From Mycobacterium aquaticum (lineage in GTDB: Bacteria > Actinomycetota > Actinomycetes > Mycobacteriales > Mycobacteriaceae), in assembly GCF_002086485.1 (NCBI RefSeq), contig NZ_MVHF01000024.1:43125-107124 (forward strand): 64,000 bases of DNA, read 5' to 3'. The notes beneath the pieces are model-generated. The model had not been told where the DNA came from, searched no databases, and saw only the letters and a program-made list of their open reading frames with translations. The position numbers and the translations under genes were made by a program. Below, in pieces: positions 23,910 to 31,669 of this stretch (positions are counted from its first letter, which is position 1; the number at the start of each line of letters is the position of its first letter).

Positions 23910-24353
23910 ATGACTATCACGACCAACACCCCGGCTTCGGACGGCAATCTCCGGTACGTGAACCAGGCGCTCGTCTGCGACGGTGCCTCGATCCGATCAC
24001 AGTGCCGACAGCTGGCCACGGTGGTGACGATCAAGGGTGACGTCAACACTTTCAACATCGACACCATCACCGCGTACGTGCGCCGGTCCACTCTTCCCGA
24101 GAAGCCACTGGTCGTCGACATGAGCGGCGTGACCGGCTTTGCCTCGCAGGCGATTTCGTTGTTCTACGACGTTGACGAACGCTGTGGCGCACTTGGTGTC
24201 GACTGGGCCGTGGTCGCGAGCGATGCCGTCATCGCCGAGCTCGACGACATCGGCGTGCCGGTCACCGCGTCGGTGGCCGAAGCACTGCACCACTTCGCCG
24301 AAGGCAACCTGGCTCGCCGCAGGCTGCTCCCCCTACTCACCAAGAGCGCCTGA
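23910..24353 (+). CDS. Stand-alone STAS domain protein
   Basis: A 147-residue single-domain STAS protein of the anti-sigma-factor-antagonist fold. The conserved helix start VDMSGVTGFASQAISLF (about 70-86) contains serines at the usual phosphoacceptor position. GAAGGGAGG precedes the ATG. No anti-sigma kinase or sigma factor is adjacent, so its partner is elsewhere. It may feed into SigF-type partner switching, which is common in mycobacteria, but this is inferred. A 218-base upstream region separates it from the divergent rhamnose operon. Confidence 0.78.
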   Translation: MTITTNTPASDGNLRYVNQALVCDGASIRSQCRQLATVVTIKGDVNTFNIDTITAYVRRSTLPEKPLVVDMSGVTGFASQAISLFYDVDERCGALGVDWAVVASDAVIAELDDIGVPVTASVAEALHHFAEGNLARRRLLPLLTKSA

Positions 24354-24370
24354 GAGAAAGGGCCACTACC

Positions 24371-24451
24371 ATGCTGATCGACGTTCGATGGCTGACAATG
24401 CTTCTGGGTCGCCGGCGCCGGGTCGCCCATCGGCACCTGCTCGCCCACTGA
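24371..24451 (+). CDS. Possible 26-residue basic peptide
   Basis: A short frame begins 17 bases after the STAS stop, with GAAAGG about 9 bases upstream of the ATG. It encodes a hydrophobic start (MLIDVRWLTMLLG) followed by an Arg/His-rich tail (RRRRVAHRHLLAH). I do not recognise it; it is listed because of its ribosome site and its position before the terminator. Confidence 0.33.
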   Translation: MLIDVRWLTMLLGRRRRVAHRHLLAH

Positions 24452-24484
24452 GCCCGCCGGGTCAACGCCCGGCCACTCACCACC

Positions 24485-24538
24485 GCGAAACCCACGGCGT
24501 GCTGCAGAGATCCTCTGCATGCACGACGTCGGTTTCGC
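24485..24538. terminator. Strong stem-loop terminator between convergent genes
   Basis: Arms of 24-25 bases (24485-24508 and 24514-24538) pair with few mismatches, for example GCGAAACC against GGTTTCGC at the base. A T-rich run (TTTTCAGG then CTTTCGCTTTC) follows on the plus strand. It separates the STAS gene from the convergent CoA transferase. Confidence 0.78.
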
Positions 24539-24555
24539 TTTTCAGGCTTTCGCTT

Positions 24556-25782
24556 TCACGCGATGGCGCCGGAATCCTTGAGCTCGGCGATCCTGTCCCA
24601 GTCGATACCCAGCTCCATCAGCACCAGCTCGGTGTGTTCGGAGGCCTGCGGTGCCCGCGTGGTCTCCAGCGGCTCGTGATTGAACTGCACCGGCCCACGC
24701 ACCACCCGGAAGGGTTTAGCGTCCGTGCCCTCGACCTCCACGATCATGTCGTTGGCGATGGCCTGCTCATCGGTGGCCAGGTCGACCAAGCTCTGGAATG
24801 GCGCCCACTGACCTTTCATCGTCGTGAGGTGCTTGCGCCAGTACTCGAAGGGCTTACCACGGATGGCCGCGGCGATCAGCTCCGCGGCCGCCTCGGCGTT
24901 CTCGATGAGCGGTAGCACGTCGGAAAATCTCGGGTCGTCGGCCAGTTCGGGCAACCCGAGGTGCTCGAACGCGTCTCGGATGTAGCCGGAGGGGCTCACG
25001 ATGCACAGGTTGATGGTGCCGCCGTCGGACGTCAGATAGTTGCCGAGGAACGGGTTCACCGTCGGGCCGGCGGAGTCCGGCATCACCGATCGCATGGTCT
25101 CGCCGCTCTCCATACCCTGGGTGACGCTCGCCCCGGCCGCCCACCATGCGGTGCTGAGCAATGACACGTCGACCTCGGTTGGCTCGCCGGTCCGTTCCCG
25201 GTGAAACAGTGCCGCGGCGATGCCGCCGGCGATGTTCATGCCGCCGATGGAATCCCCGAACGCCGGGATGCCCTGCGACAAGGCACCGCCGAACTCCTCG
25301 GGTGTCAGCGCGTGCCCGACCCCGCTGCGGGTCCAGAACGCGGTGCCGTCGAAACCACCGACGGTCCGCTCCGGCCCCTTGTCGCCGTACGCGCTGCCCC
25401 TGGCATAGATGATGTCCGGATTGACCGCACGGATGTGCTCGACGTCGAACCTGTTCTTCTGGCGGGCCTGCGGCAGGTAGTTCGTCAGGAACACATCGGC
25501 GGTCTTGGCGATCTCATATAGGACCTCCTGACCATCAGGGGTCGATACGTCGATGCCGACGCTGCGCTTGCCCCGGTTCGGATGCTCGATGAGCGGATGC
25601 CGGTCGGGGTCGAGTTCGAAACCGCCCATGTTGATGAAACCGCGTTGGGTGTCCCCCCGCAGCGGGTGCTCGACCTTGATGACGTCGGCGCCCCAGTCGG
25701 CGAGGATGGCGCCCGCCGCGGGGACGAACGTGAACTGCGCGACCTCCAAGACCCGGACACCCTGCATCACCTTGGTGGTCAT
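24556..25782 (-). CDS. CaiB/BaiF family (class III) CoA transferase
   Basis: A 408-residue family III CoA transferase, which moves CoA between carboxylic acids through an enzyme-bound anhydride. The N-terminal VRVLEVAQFTFVPAAGAILA and DWGADVIKVEHPLRGD are diagnostic, and the later GDSIGGMNIAGGIAAALFHR is also conserved. The nucleophilic aspartate is expected in the region about 160-180. GTG at 25785 is an alternative start one codon earlier. It is divergent from a long acyl-CoA dehydrogenase gene, so the two may act on the same acyl-CoA. Substrate unknown. Confidence 0.87.
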   Translation of the reverse strand: MTTKVMQGVRVLEVAQFTFVPAAGAILADWGADVIKVEHPLRGDTQRGFINMGGFELDPDRHPLIEHPNRGKRSVGIDVSTPDGQEVLYEIAKTADVFLTNYLPQARQKNRFDVEHIRAVNPDIIYARGSAYGDKGPERTVGGFDGTAFWTRSGVGHALTPEEFGGALSQGIPAFGDSIGGMNIAGGIAAALFHRERTGEPTEVDVSLLSTAWWAAGASVTQGMESGETMRSVMPDSAGPTVNPFLGNYLTSDGGTINLCIVSPSGYIRDAFEHLGLPELADDPRFSDVLPLIENAEAAAELIAAAIRGKPFEYWRKHLTTMKGQWAPFQSLVDLATDEQAIANDMIVEVEGTDAKPFRVVRGPVQFNHEPLETTRAPQASEHTELVLMELGIDWDRIAELKDSGAIA

Positions 25783-25913
25783 CACACCCCTTCAACCGTT
25801 GCATTTACGGTAAGTGTAGCGATAAGACGGCGCATGAAGCGCTCGGATTGCGGGTATCCCGGACCTCGGATGGCGTTGCCGTCCAGTCGAGCGTGAACTG
25901 ATGGAGGTCCGCG

Positions 25914-27806
25914 ATGACCGTCAGCGAAGAAGTCAACGAACGACAAGCCAGGCAGGTCGCCGAGCAGGCTCGCGAAGCGCAGTGGCATCAGCCCAGTTTC
26001 GGCAAAGAATTGTTCCTCGGCAGATTGCGGTTGGATCTGGTCCATCCGCATCCGCGAGGCCCCGCCGAGAAGACGCAGCGCGGCGAGGCGTTCCTGGCCC
26101 GGCTCCGGGAGTTCTGCGAGTCGCAGATCGATGCCGCGGTGATCGAACGGGAGGCCCAGATCCCGGACTCGGTGATTCGGGGCCTGAAAGAGCTCGGCGC
26201 GTTCGGCATGAAGATCGGCACCGAGTACGACGGGCTTGGCCTGTCTCAGGTGTCCTACAACAAGGCGCTCGCCCTGGTCGGCTCGGTGCATCCCGCGCTC
26301 GGCGCGCTGCTTTCGGCGCACCAATCGATCGGCGTACCGCAGCCGGTGGCGATGTTCGGCACCGAGGAGCAGAAGCGCACCTGGCTGCCCCGGTGCACCC
26401 GCGAGATCAGCGCGTTCCTGCTGACCGAACCCGACGTGGGAAGTGACCCGGCCCGGCTGCACGCGACGGCCACGCCAGACGGTGACGACTACGTCCTCAA
26501 CGGCGTCAAACTGTGGACCACCAACGGTGTCATCGCCGATCTGCTGGTGGTGATGGCCCAGGTACCCGCGAGCGAAGGGCATCGCGGCGGCATCACCGCC
26601 TTCGTCGTCGAAGCCGACACTCCCGGCATCGTCGTCGCGAACCGCAACCGGTTCATGGGATTGCGCGGCATCGAGAACGGTCTGACTCGGCTGACCGATG
26701 TCCGGGTGCCCGCCGCCAACCGCATCGGCCGCGAAGGGGAAGGGCTGCGAATCGCGTTGTCCACGCTCAATGTGGGACGCCTGTCATTGCCTGCGGTGTG
26801 CACGGGAACCGCGAAGTGGTGTTTGAAGATCGCTCGCGAATGGTCGAAGGAACGGGTGCAGTGGGGTCGGCCGGTCGGTGAGCACGACGCGGTGGCAGGC
26901 AAGGTGGCCTTCATCGCGGCCACCGCATACGGGGTTGAATCCATGGTCGAGCTCGCAGGCGAGTTGGCCGACGCGGGCCGCACCGACATCCGGATCGAGG
27001 CCGCGCTGGCCAAGCTCTACGGCTCGGAGATGGCGTGGTTGATCGCCGACGAGCTGGTACAGATCCGGGGTGGACGCGGTTTCGAAACCGCCGAGTCGCT
27101 GGCTGCCCGCGGCGAGCGGGGCGTGCCCGCCGAGCAGATCCTGCGCGACATGCGGATCAACCGGATCTTCGAAGGGTCCACGGAAATCATGCATTTGATG
27201 CTCGCCCGCGAGGCGGTGGATGCCCACCTGTCGGTGGCCGGCGACATCATCGACCCCGACGCCGACCTGCGGCAGAAGGCGAAGGCGGCCGCACAGGCAG
27301 GCAAGTTCTACGCCCGCTGGCTGCCGACGCTGCTGACCGGTAAAGGCCAACTGCCCACCTCGTACTCCGAGTTCGGGCCGCTGGCCGAACATCTGCGTTA
27401 CGTCGAACGCGCCAGTCGCAAACTCGCGCGCAGCACCTTCTACGCGATGTCGCGGTGGCAGGGCGGCCTCGAGCACAAGCAACGGTTCCTGGGCCGCATC
27501 GTCGACATCGGCGCGGAACTGTTCGCGATCACCGCCGCCTGTGTGCGGGCTCAGAGCGACGAGATGAACGACGGCGCCGCCGACCTCGCCGACGCGTTCA
27601 GCCGCCAGGCGCGGGTCCGAGCCGACCAGCTGTTCGAGCAATTGTGGGACAACAGCGACGACTCCGACCGGTCGCTGGTGAGAGACGTGCTCGCCGGCCG
27701 CTACACCTGGCTCGAGCGCGGGATCGTCGACCCGTCGATCGAGGGGCCATGGATCGCCCAGGAAGGCGGCGCTGTCCGCGAAGACATGCACCGACACATC
27801 CGATGA
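25914..27806 (+). CDS. Acyl-CoA dehydrogenase with C-terminal extension (VLCAD-like)
   Basis: A 630-residue FAD enzyme. The catalytic domain (about 60-450) has FLLTEPDVGSDPARL for FAD/substrate binding, IRGGRGFETAESLAARGE, and the IFEGSTEIMHLM motif that carries the expected catalytic glutamate. A further 180 residues after it form a helical extension like that of very-long-chain acyl-CoA dehydrogenases, which in those enzymes helps dimerise or bind membrane. GGAGG precedes the ATG. It is divergent from the CoA transferase with 131 bases between starts, which suggests a shared control region. Chain length preference cannot be read from sequence. Confidence 0.87.
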   Translation: MTVSEEVNERQARQVAEQAREAQWHQPSFGKELFLGRLRLDLVHPHPRGPAEKTQRGEAFLARLREFCESQIDAAVIEREAQIPDSVIRGLKELGAFGMKIGTEYDGLGLSQVSYNKALALVGSVHPALGALLSAHQSIGVPQPVAMFGTEEQKRTWLPRCTREISAFLLTEPDVGSDPARLHATATPDGDDYVLNGVKLWTTNGVIADLLVVMAQVPASEGHRGGITAFVVEADTPGIVVANRNRFMGLRGIENGLTRLTDVRVPAANRIGREGEGLRIALSTLNVGRLSLPAVCTGTAKWCLKIAREWSKERVQWGRPVGEHDAVAGKVAFIAATAYGVESMVELAGELADAGRTDIRIEAALAKLYGSEMAWLIADELVQIRGGRGFETAESLAARGERGVPAEQILRDMRINRIFEGSTEIMHLMLAREAVDAHLSVAGDIIDPDADLRQKAKAAAQAGKFYARWLPTLLTGKGQLPTSYSEFGPLAEHLRYVERASRKLARSTFYAMSRWQGGLEHKQRFLGRIVDIGAELFAITAACVRAQSDEMNDGAADLADAFSRQARVRADQLFEQLWDNSDDSDRSLVRDVLAGRYTWLERGIVDPSIEGPWIAQEGGAVREDMHRHIR

Positions 27807-27850
27807 ACGACCTGTCGAAGGCACCACCTCAGACGTAAACTGAGCAAACT

Positions 27851-28297
27851 ATGGCGTCGGCGAACGCGCACGGCGGCGAATGGGGCTACTGGCCTCATCC
27901 GGTGCACATGCGTGATCACTGCCTGAGTCGCCGACAGGCACGGCAGATGAGCCGCCGGTTCGCCGACGTCGGTGTCGGGATCGCCGCAGCCCGTCTTCGC
28001 GAGATCGCCACCGGCGCCCCCGCCTCCGAAGCAGAGTTGACCGACGTCGAGTTCGCCGTCTGGGCAAGCGAGTTCAAGCATGACGAATTCCTGGCCAAGT
28101 TCGAACGGGCCAAGCGGGAGTGCCTCAAAGGGCTCGTCGTCATCGTCATGGCTCTCGTCATGCTGGCTTTCCTGCTGTCCGCGGCCGTGTGCGTGTTGAG
28201 CGCGACGTTGCACACCACACCGTTCAACAACGGTCAGATGTGGCAACCGGTGATCCCGTCTCTATTTGAACCGGCCGGCGAAACCTCGCAGTGGTAG
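27851..28297 (+). CDS. Hypothetical single-pass membrane protein
   Basis: A 148-residue protein with a charged N-terminal part (residues 1-95) and one long hydrophobic segment at about 96-120 (GLVVIVMALVMLAFLLSAAV). A short C-terminal tail follows. There is no signal peptide, so the N-terminus is probably cytoplasmic. Its 3' end overlaps the convergent DapB-like gene by 36 bases. I do not recognise the family. Confidence 0.6.
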   Translation: MASANAHGGEWGYWPHPVHMRDHCLSRRQARQMSRRFADVGVGIAAARLREIATGAPASEAELTDVEFAVWASEFKHDEFLAKFERAKRECLKGLVVIVMALVMLAFLLSAAVCVLSATLHTTPFNNGQMWQPVIPSLFEPAGETSQW

Positions 28298-29338
28298 ATC
28301 CGCGCTCGTGAGCAGGCCGGGCGGAGCGGCGACGACCGATTTGATGGCATTGAGCGCGGGCAGACCGGTGACCGTCATCCCGATCGACGCGAAGCTGCTG
28401 GGGTCGGAAAGATCCACCCCCGGTTTCGGGAAGATCATGTGCTTGTTGTAGACGCACGGGTCACCCATGATCTGGGTTATGTAGCAGCCCTTGATATCCC
28501 AGCTGGGGTCGGTGTTCGGGGTCATCTGCCATTCGAGATGCGTTTCGATCTTCGGCTCACCGTCGACCAGCCCCTGGTATTTGATGTAGTTGCCGCCGAG
28601 TGAGCCCTTGGGCAGCTGATACCAGCCGAGGTCGACATCCTTGGTGCACGCGCCGAGTTCATAGCTGAAGGTGACCTCGTCCAGCTGTACGTCGAAGCAG
28701 TCGGCCATCAACAGCACACTGTCGGCGAACACCCGGGTGTATTTCTCCAGCATGCCGGGCAGGCGTGGATCATCAACGGGCAGACCGTATCCCACCTCTT
28801 TCCAGGTGTCAGCCGAATGGTGGCATGACACGTCGACGGATTCGATGGTGGTGACGTTGGTGATCTCGGCGACGTCGGCAGAGCACACCACACCGAGGAT
28901 CTGGTTGAGGCCCGGGTTCATGCCGGTGCCATAGAAGGTCGCACCTCCTTTTGCGCAGGCCTCCGCGAGTACCTCTGAAACCTTCCTGCCGGAGGAATGC
29001 GGATGGTTGGTGTCGCGGTGCCAACCGGTGATCCAGTCGGCCGTGGTCACGATGTCGATGCCCGCCTCGAGAACTTTCACGTAGAGGTCCTCGTCGGGGA
29101 AGACGCCGTGGAACGTGACCACATCAGGTCGGGCGGCGATGATCTCGTCGACTGATCCGGTGGCGATCACCCCGTTGGGGGCCAGCCCGGCGATCTCACC
29201 GGCATCCCGGCCGATCTTTTCCGGTGTGTAGCAATGCAATCCGATCAGCGTCAGGTCGGGGTGAGCTGCGATGCGCTTGATCATCTCGGTGCCCACATTG
29301 CCGGTGGCCACCTGGAAGACGCGGATCTGCTCGGTCAT
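28262..29338 (-). CDS. DapB-N-like NAD(P)-binding dehydrogenase
   Basis: A 358-residue member of the family often annotated dihydrodipicolinate reductase-like or 2,4-diaminopentanoate dehydrogenase-like. The N-terminal Rossmann motif is VFQVATGNVGTEMIKRI, and FYGTGMNPGLNQILG marks the central domain. It is not DapB itself, being 100 residues longer and lacking the DapB substrate motif. The start overlaps the Rieske oxygenase stop by ATGA, so the two are cotranscribed. A paralogue is encoded at 59595-60653 (VVQWTTGNVGKSSVAAI). Substrate unknown; reductive or oxidative chemistry on an amine or ketone is inferred. Confidence 0.78.
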   Translation of the reverse strand: MTEQIRVFQVATGNVGTEMIKRIAAHPDLTLIGLHCYTPEKIGRDAGEIAGLAPNGVIATGSVDEIIAARPDVVTFHGVFPDEDLYVKVLEAGIDIVTTADWITGWHRDTNHPHSSGRKVSEVLAEACAKGGATFYGTGMNPGLNQILGVVCSADVAEITNVTTIESVDVSCHHSADTWKEVGYGLPVDDPRLPGMLEKYTRVFADSVLLMADCFDVQLDEVTFSYELGACTKDVDLGWYQLPKGSLGGNYIKYQGLVDGEPKIETHLEWQMTPNTDPSWDIKGCYITQIMGDPCVYNKHMIFPKPGVDLSDPSSFASIGMTVTGLPALNAIKSVVAAPPGLLTSADLPLRGFAGRFK

Positions 29339-30363
29339 AGCGTGTCGGCCTTTCTGATTCTTGCCAGGTCCGCAGCGCTACCGCCCAGACCGTCCGGATA
29401 GAACTGCGTGGCCCACTTGCGGATCGCGGTGAAGCCCTCGTACTCGGCGGTGGCCAGGGCCGGTGGGTCCGAATACCGTTGGTGCGACCAGATGTGGATG
29501 TCCTGGGTGAACTGCCGGATGACTTCGTCGCCGAACAGCTGCGCGCGCGCCGCCGTCGTCTCGTCGTCGCGGCCGGGAGTGCGGCCGATGTAGACCATGA
29601 ACCGCACATCGGAGGTGCGATCGTCGACCGGCGTGACCGCCGAGATGGTGCGGTTGTCGATCATGCCCCAGCTCTTGGTCACCGCGATGCCCAGTCCGCC
29701 GTTGATGGCCTCGACGCCGCTGTTGACGTCCTCGATCTTCTGGGCGTCGCCACCTTCGAAGGTGATGGTGAAATCCACGTAAGACCACGGTTCGGCGAAG
29801 TCGTGCCGCGTGAACACGGGGACTATCGGGGTCTGGTGGACGAACTTGAAATGCGCGAAGTCGACGCCGTTTTCGAGCACGTACTGCGGATGAAGTTCCA
29901 GGTCCTGACGGAACAACCGCTGCTGTGGGTAGTAGTCGGTCTCGGTTTTCTCACCGAGGTCGGCGAAGATGTCGGGCACGTCGAAGTAGGGCTCGCGTCC
30001 TTGGATGTCATGCCAGATGTAGACCGACGCATTGCGTTCCGTGACCGGGTAGGTGCGCATGCGGCGCCCGCGGTTGGGGCGGTCCTGGTACGGGATACAC
30101 ACGTTGCGGCCTTCGTGGCTCCACTGCCAGCCGTGAAATGGGCACTGGATGACCTCGCCCTCGACGTGTCCGCCGTAGCCGAGGTGCGCACCGAGGTGTT
30201 CACAGTAGGCGTCCATCACTGCCAACCGCCCGGATTGCGAACGCCAGGCAACCATTTCGCGATCGAAGTACTTCATCCGGTGCACCTCGCCCGCACGGAT
30301 CTCGTCCGACCACGCCACCTGGAACCAGCCCGTCGGTTTCATCGACAACGGCGGTTTTGCCAT
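29335..30363 (-). CDS. Rieske non-haem iron oxygenase, KshA-like
   Basis: A 342-residue oxygenase component. The Rieske cluster ligands are in YCEHLGAHLG and CPFHGWQW (C-x-H ... C-x2-H, about residues 53-76). The mononuclear iron site is NGVDFAHFKFVHQ (D-x2-H-x4-H). The overall pattern resembles 3-ketosteroid 9-alpha-hydroxylase oxygenase KshA, so a steroid-like or other hydrophobic substrate is plausible. No ferredoxin reductase gene is adjacent; it must use one from elsewhere. The ATG at 30363 is 47 bases from the divergent TetR start. It is followed directly by the DapB-like gene in the same operon. Confidence 0.87.
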   Translation of the reverse strand: MAKPPLSMKPTGWFQVAWSDEIRAGEVHRMKYFDREMVAWRSQSGRLAVMDAYCEHLGAHLGYGGHVEGEVIQCPFHGWQWSHEGRNVCIPYQDRPNRGRRMRTYPVTERNASVYIWHDIQGREPYFDVPDIFADLGEKTETDYYPQQRLFRQDLELHPQYVLENGVDFAHFKFVHQTPIVPVFTRHDFAEPWSYVDFTITFEGGDAQKIEDVNSGVEAINGGLGIAVTKSWGMIDNRTISAVTPVDDRTSDVRFMVYIGRTPGRDDETTAARAQLFGDEVIRQFTQDIHIWSHQRYSDPPALATAEYEGFTAIRKWATQFYPDGLGGSAADLARIRKADTL

Positions 30364-30410
30364 GGCCCCAGAATCACAGAAGGTTCTACGAAAGTCAACA
30401 CTCGCGTAGC

Positions 30411-31025
30411 ATGCCCGAAATGACCGAGCGGCGCACAAACCGGCGTGGCCAGGCCGGCCGTGAGAGCATGCTGGACGCCGCCGTCCATGCACTCGCCTCG
30501 GGTGCCCCCGGTTCGGTGTCGGGCAACCGCATCGCCAAGGACGCGGGCGCCACGTGGGGCACGGTCAAATACCAGTTCGGCGATATCGACGGCCTGTGGG
30601 CGGCGGTGTTGCGCTACACGGCCGAACGCCGGGGGCAGATGCCTGCGCACGCGGTCCCACACGGCACCTTGCGGCAGCGCGTCACCGGCATTCTCGATGT
30701 CATGTACCACGGGTTGACCGCCACCGACTCGCGCGCCATCGAGAACCTGCGCGCAGCTCTACCCCGGGACCGCGACGAGCTGGAACGCCTCTACCCGCAG
30801 ACCGCCGCGGAGCTCGCGTCGTGGCAGCGGACTTGGATCGAGGACTGCCAGAAGGCATTTGCCGATCTGGACGTCGACCCGGCCCGGGTGCGGGAGGTGG
30901 CGCTGTTCATCCCGGGCGCCATGCGCGGCATCACCTCAGAACGGCAGCTCGGCAGCTACATCGACCTCGAGGAGGCCCGCCGCGGTCTGTCCAACGCGAT
31001 CATCGCGTATCTGGAAAACCACTAG
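30411..31025 (+). CDS. TetR family regulator, divergent from the Rieske operon
   Basis: A 204-residue TetR-type regulator. The DNA-binding part is VSGNRIAKDAGATWGTVKYQFGDIDGL near residues 35-60; quoted here only to show the helix-turn-helix, with WGTVKYQF as recognition helix. The ATG at 30411 is used; ATG 30420 is the alternative. The 47 bases to the Rieske start contain a weak inverted repeat, CTACG and CGTAG 14 bases apart. It probably represses the oxygenase operon. Its stop overlaps the end of the next, convergent TetR gene by four bases. Confidence 0.85.
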   Translation: MPEMTERRTNRRGQAGRESMLDAAVHALASGAPGSVSGNRIAKDAGATWGTVKYQFGDIDGLWAAVLRYTAERRGQMPAHAVPHGTLRQRVTGILDVMYHGLTATDSRAIENLRAALPRDRDELERLYPQTAAELASWQRTWIEDCQKAFADLDVDPARVREVALFIPGAMRGITSERQLGSYIDLEEARRGLSNAIIAYLENH

Positions 31026-31591
31026 TCGCGGATCAGCACGCGCACCAGCTGCTCCCCCACCCGGTCCAGCGGGTCGGGGCTGCGCTCGGCCCGGCACATC
31101 GCCACTGCGCCCTCGACCGCGGCGACGATCAATGTGGCTGTGCTCGTGGCATCTTCGCGCTCGCAGCCGCGTTCCCGCAGGGCTGAGGCAAGGATGGACA
31201 CCCAGTTGCTGAACGCGAAGACCGCCGCTTCCCGCGGTGCTCCGTCTTCATCGGGCACGTCATCGACGCACACGGCGAGCACGGGGCATCCGGCCCGGAA
31301 CTCGTTGTCGACCAGAATCTCGCGCCACATGGCGACAAATTCCCGCAGACCTTCCGCAGGACCCGCAGCCACTGCGTCGGTGAGCGCCCGCGCGGTCGTG
31401 TCGTCGGCCCAGCGCACGGCTTCGGCGGCCAACTGATACTTCCCGCCGGGAAAGTAGTGATAGGTCGATCCCAACGGGGCGCCTGCATGCTTGGCCAGCT
31501 CGCGCACGCTTGCGGCGTTCAGGCCGCGGCGCCTGAGCATGTCGGCCGTCCCCGCGATCAGGCGCCCTCGTGCATCGAGCTCGTCGACCAT
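31022..31591 (-). CDS. TetR family regulator
   Basis: A 189-residue TetR regulator with an N-terminal helix-turn-helix (VRELAKHAGAPLGSTYHYF) and the YFPGGK motif after it. The pattern around CPVLAVCVDD resembles the LmrA/YxaF-type group, whose C-terminal domain often senses aromatic compounds. The ATG at 31591 is preferred over GTG 31600 because AGGGG is then properly spaced. A 16-base-arm inverted repeat lies just upstream, suggesting autoregulation. It follows gabD on the same strand, but its own promoter region makes control of the GABA genes uncertain. Confidence 0.82.
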   Translation of the reverse strand: MVDELDARGRLIAGTADMLRRRGLNAASVRELAKHAGAPLGSTYHYFPGGKYQLAAEAVRWADDTTARALTDAVAAGPAEGLREFVAMWREILVDNEFRAGCPVLAVCVDDVPDEDGAPREAAVFAFSNWVSILASALRERGCEREDATSTATLIVAAVEGAVAMCRAERSPDPLDRVGEQLVRVLIRD

Positions 31592-31604
31592 GCGTGACAC
31601 CCCT

Positions 31605-31659
31605 GCCTATGACGATCGTTTAGCGCAGACTACCTGCAGCTATAACGGTCGTCATAGGC
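31605..31659. promoter_or_regulatory. Inverted repeat upstream of TetR, probable operator
   Basis: Arms GCCTATGACGATCGTT (31605-31620) and its complement at 31644-31659 differ at one position and are 23 bases apart. Each arm contains an ACGATCGT-like half that is itself nearly palindromic, so two dimers may bind. It fills most of the 78 bases between gabD and the TetR start. Confidence 0.75.
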
Positions 31660-31669
31660 AACACGCGGG

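Noticed and set aside
25795..25811. ACCGT-N7-ACGGT inverted repeat between the CoA transferase and acyl-CoA dehydrogenase
   Set aside because: Five-base arms are too short to separate from chance, and no regulator gene is adjacent.
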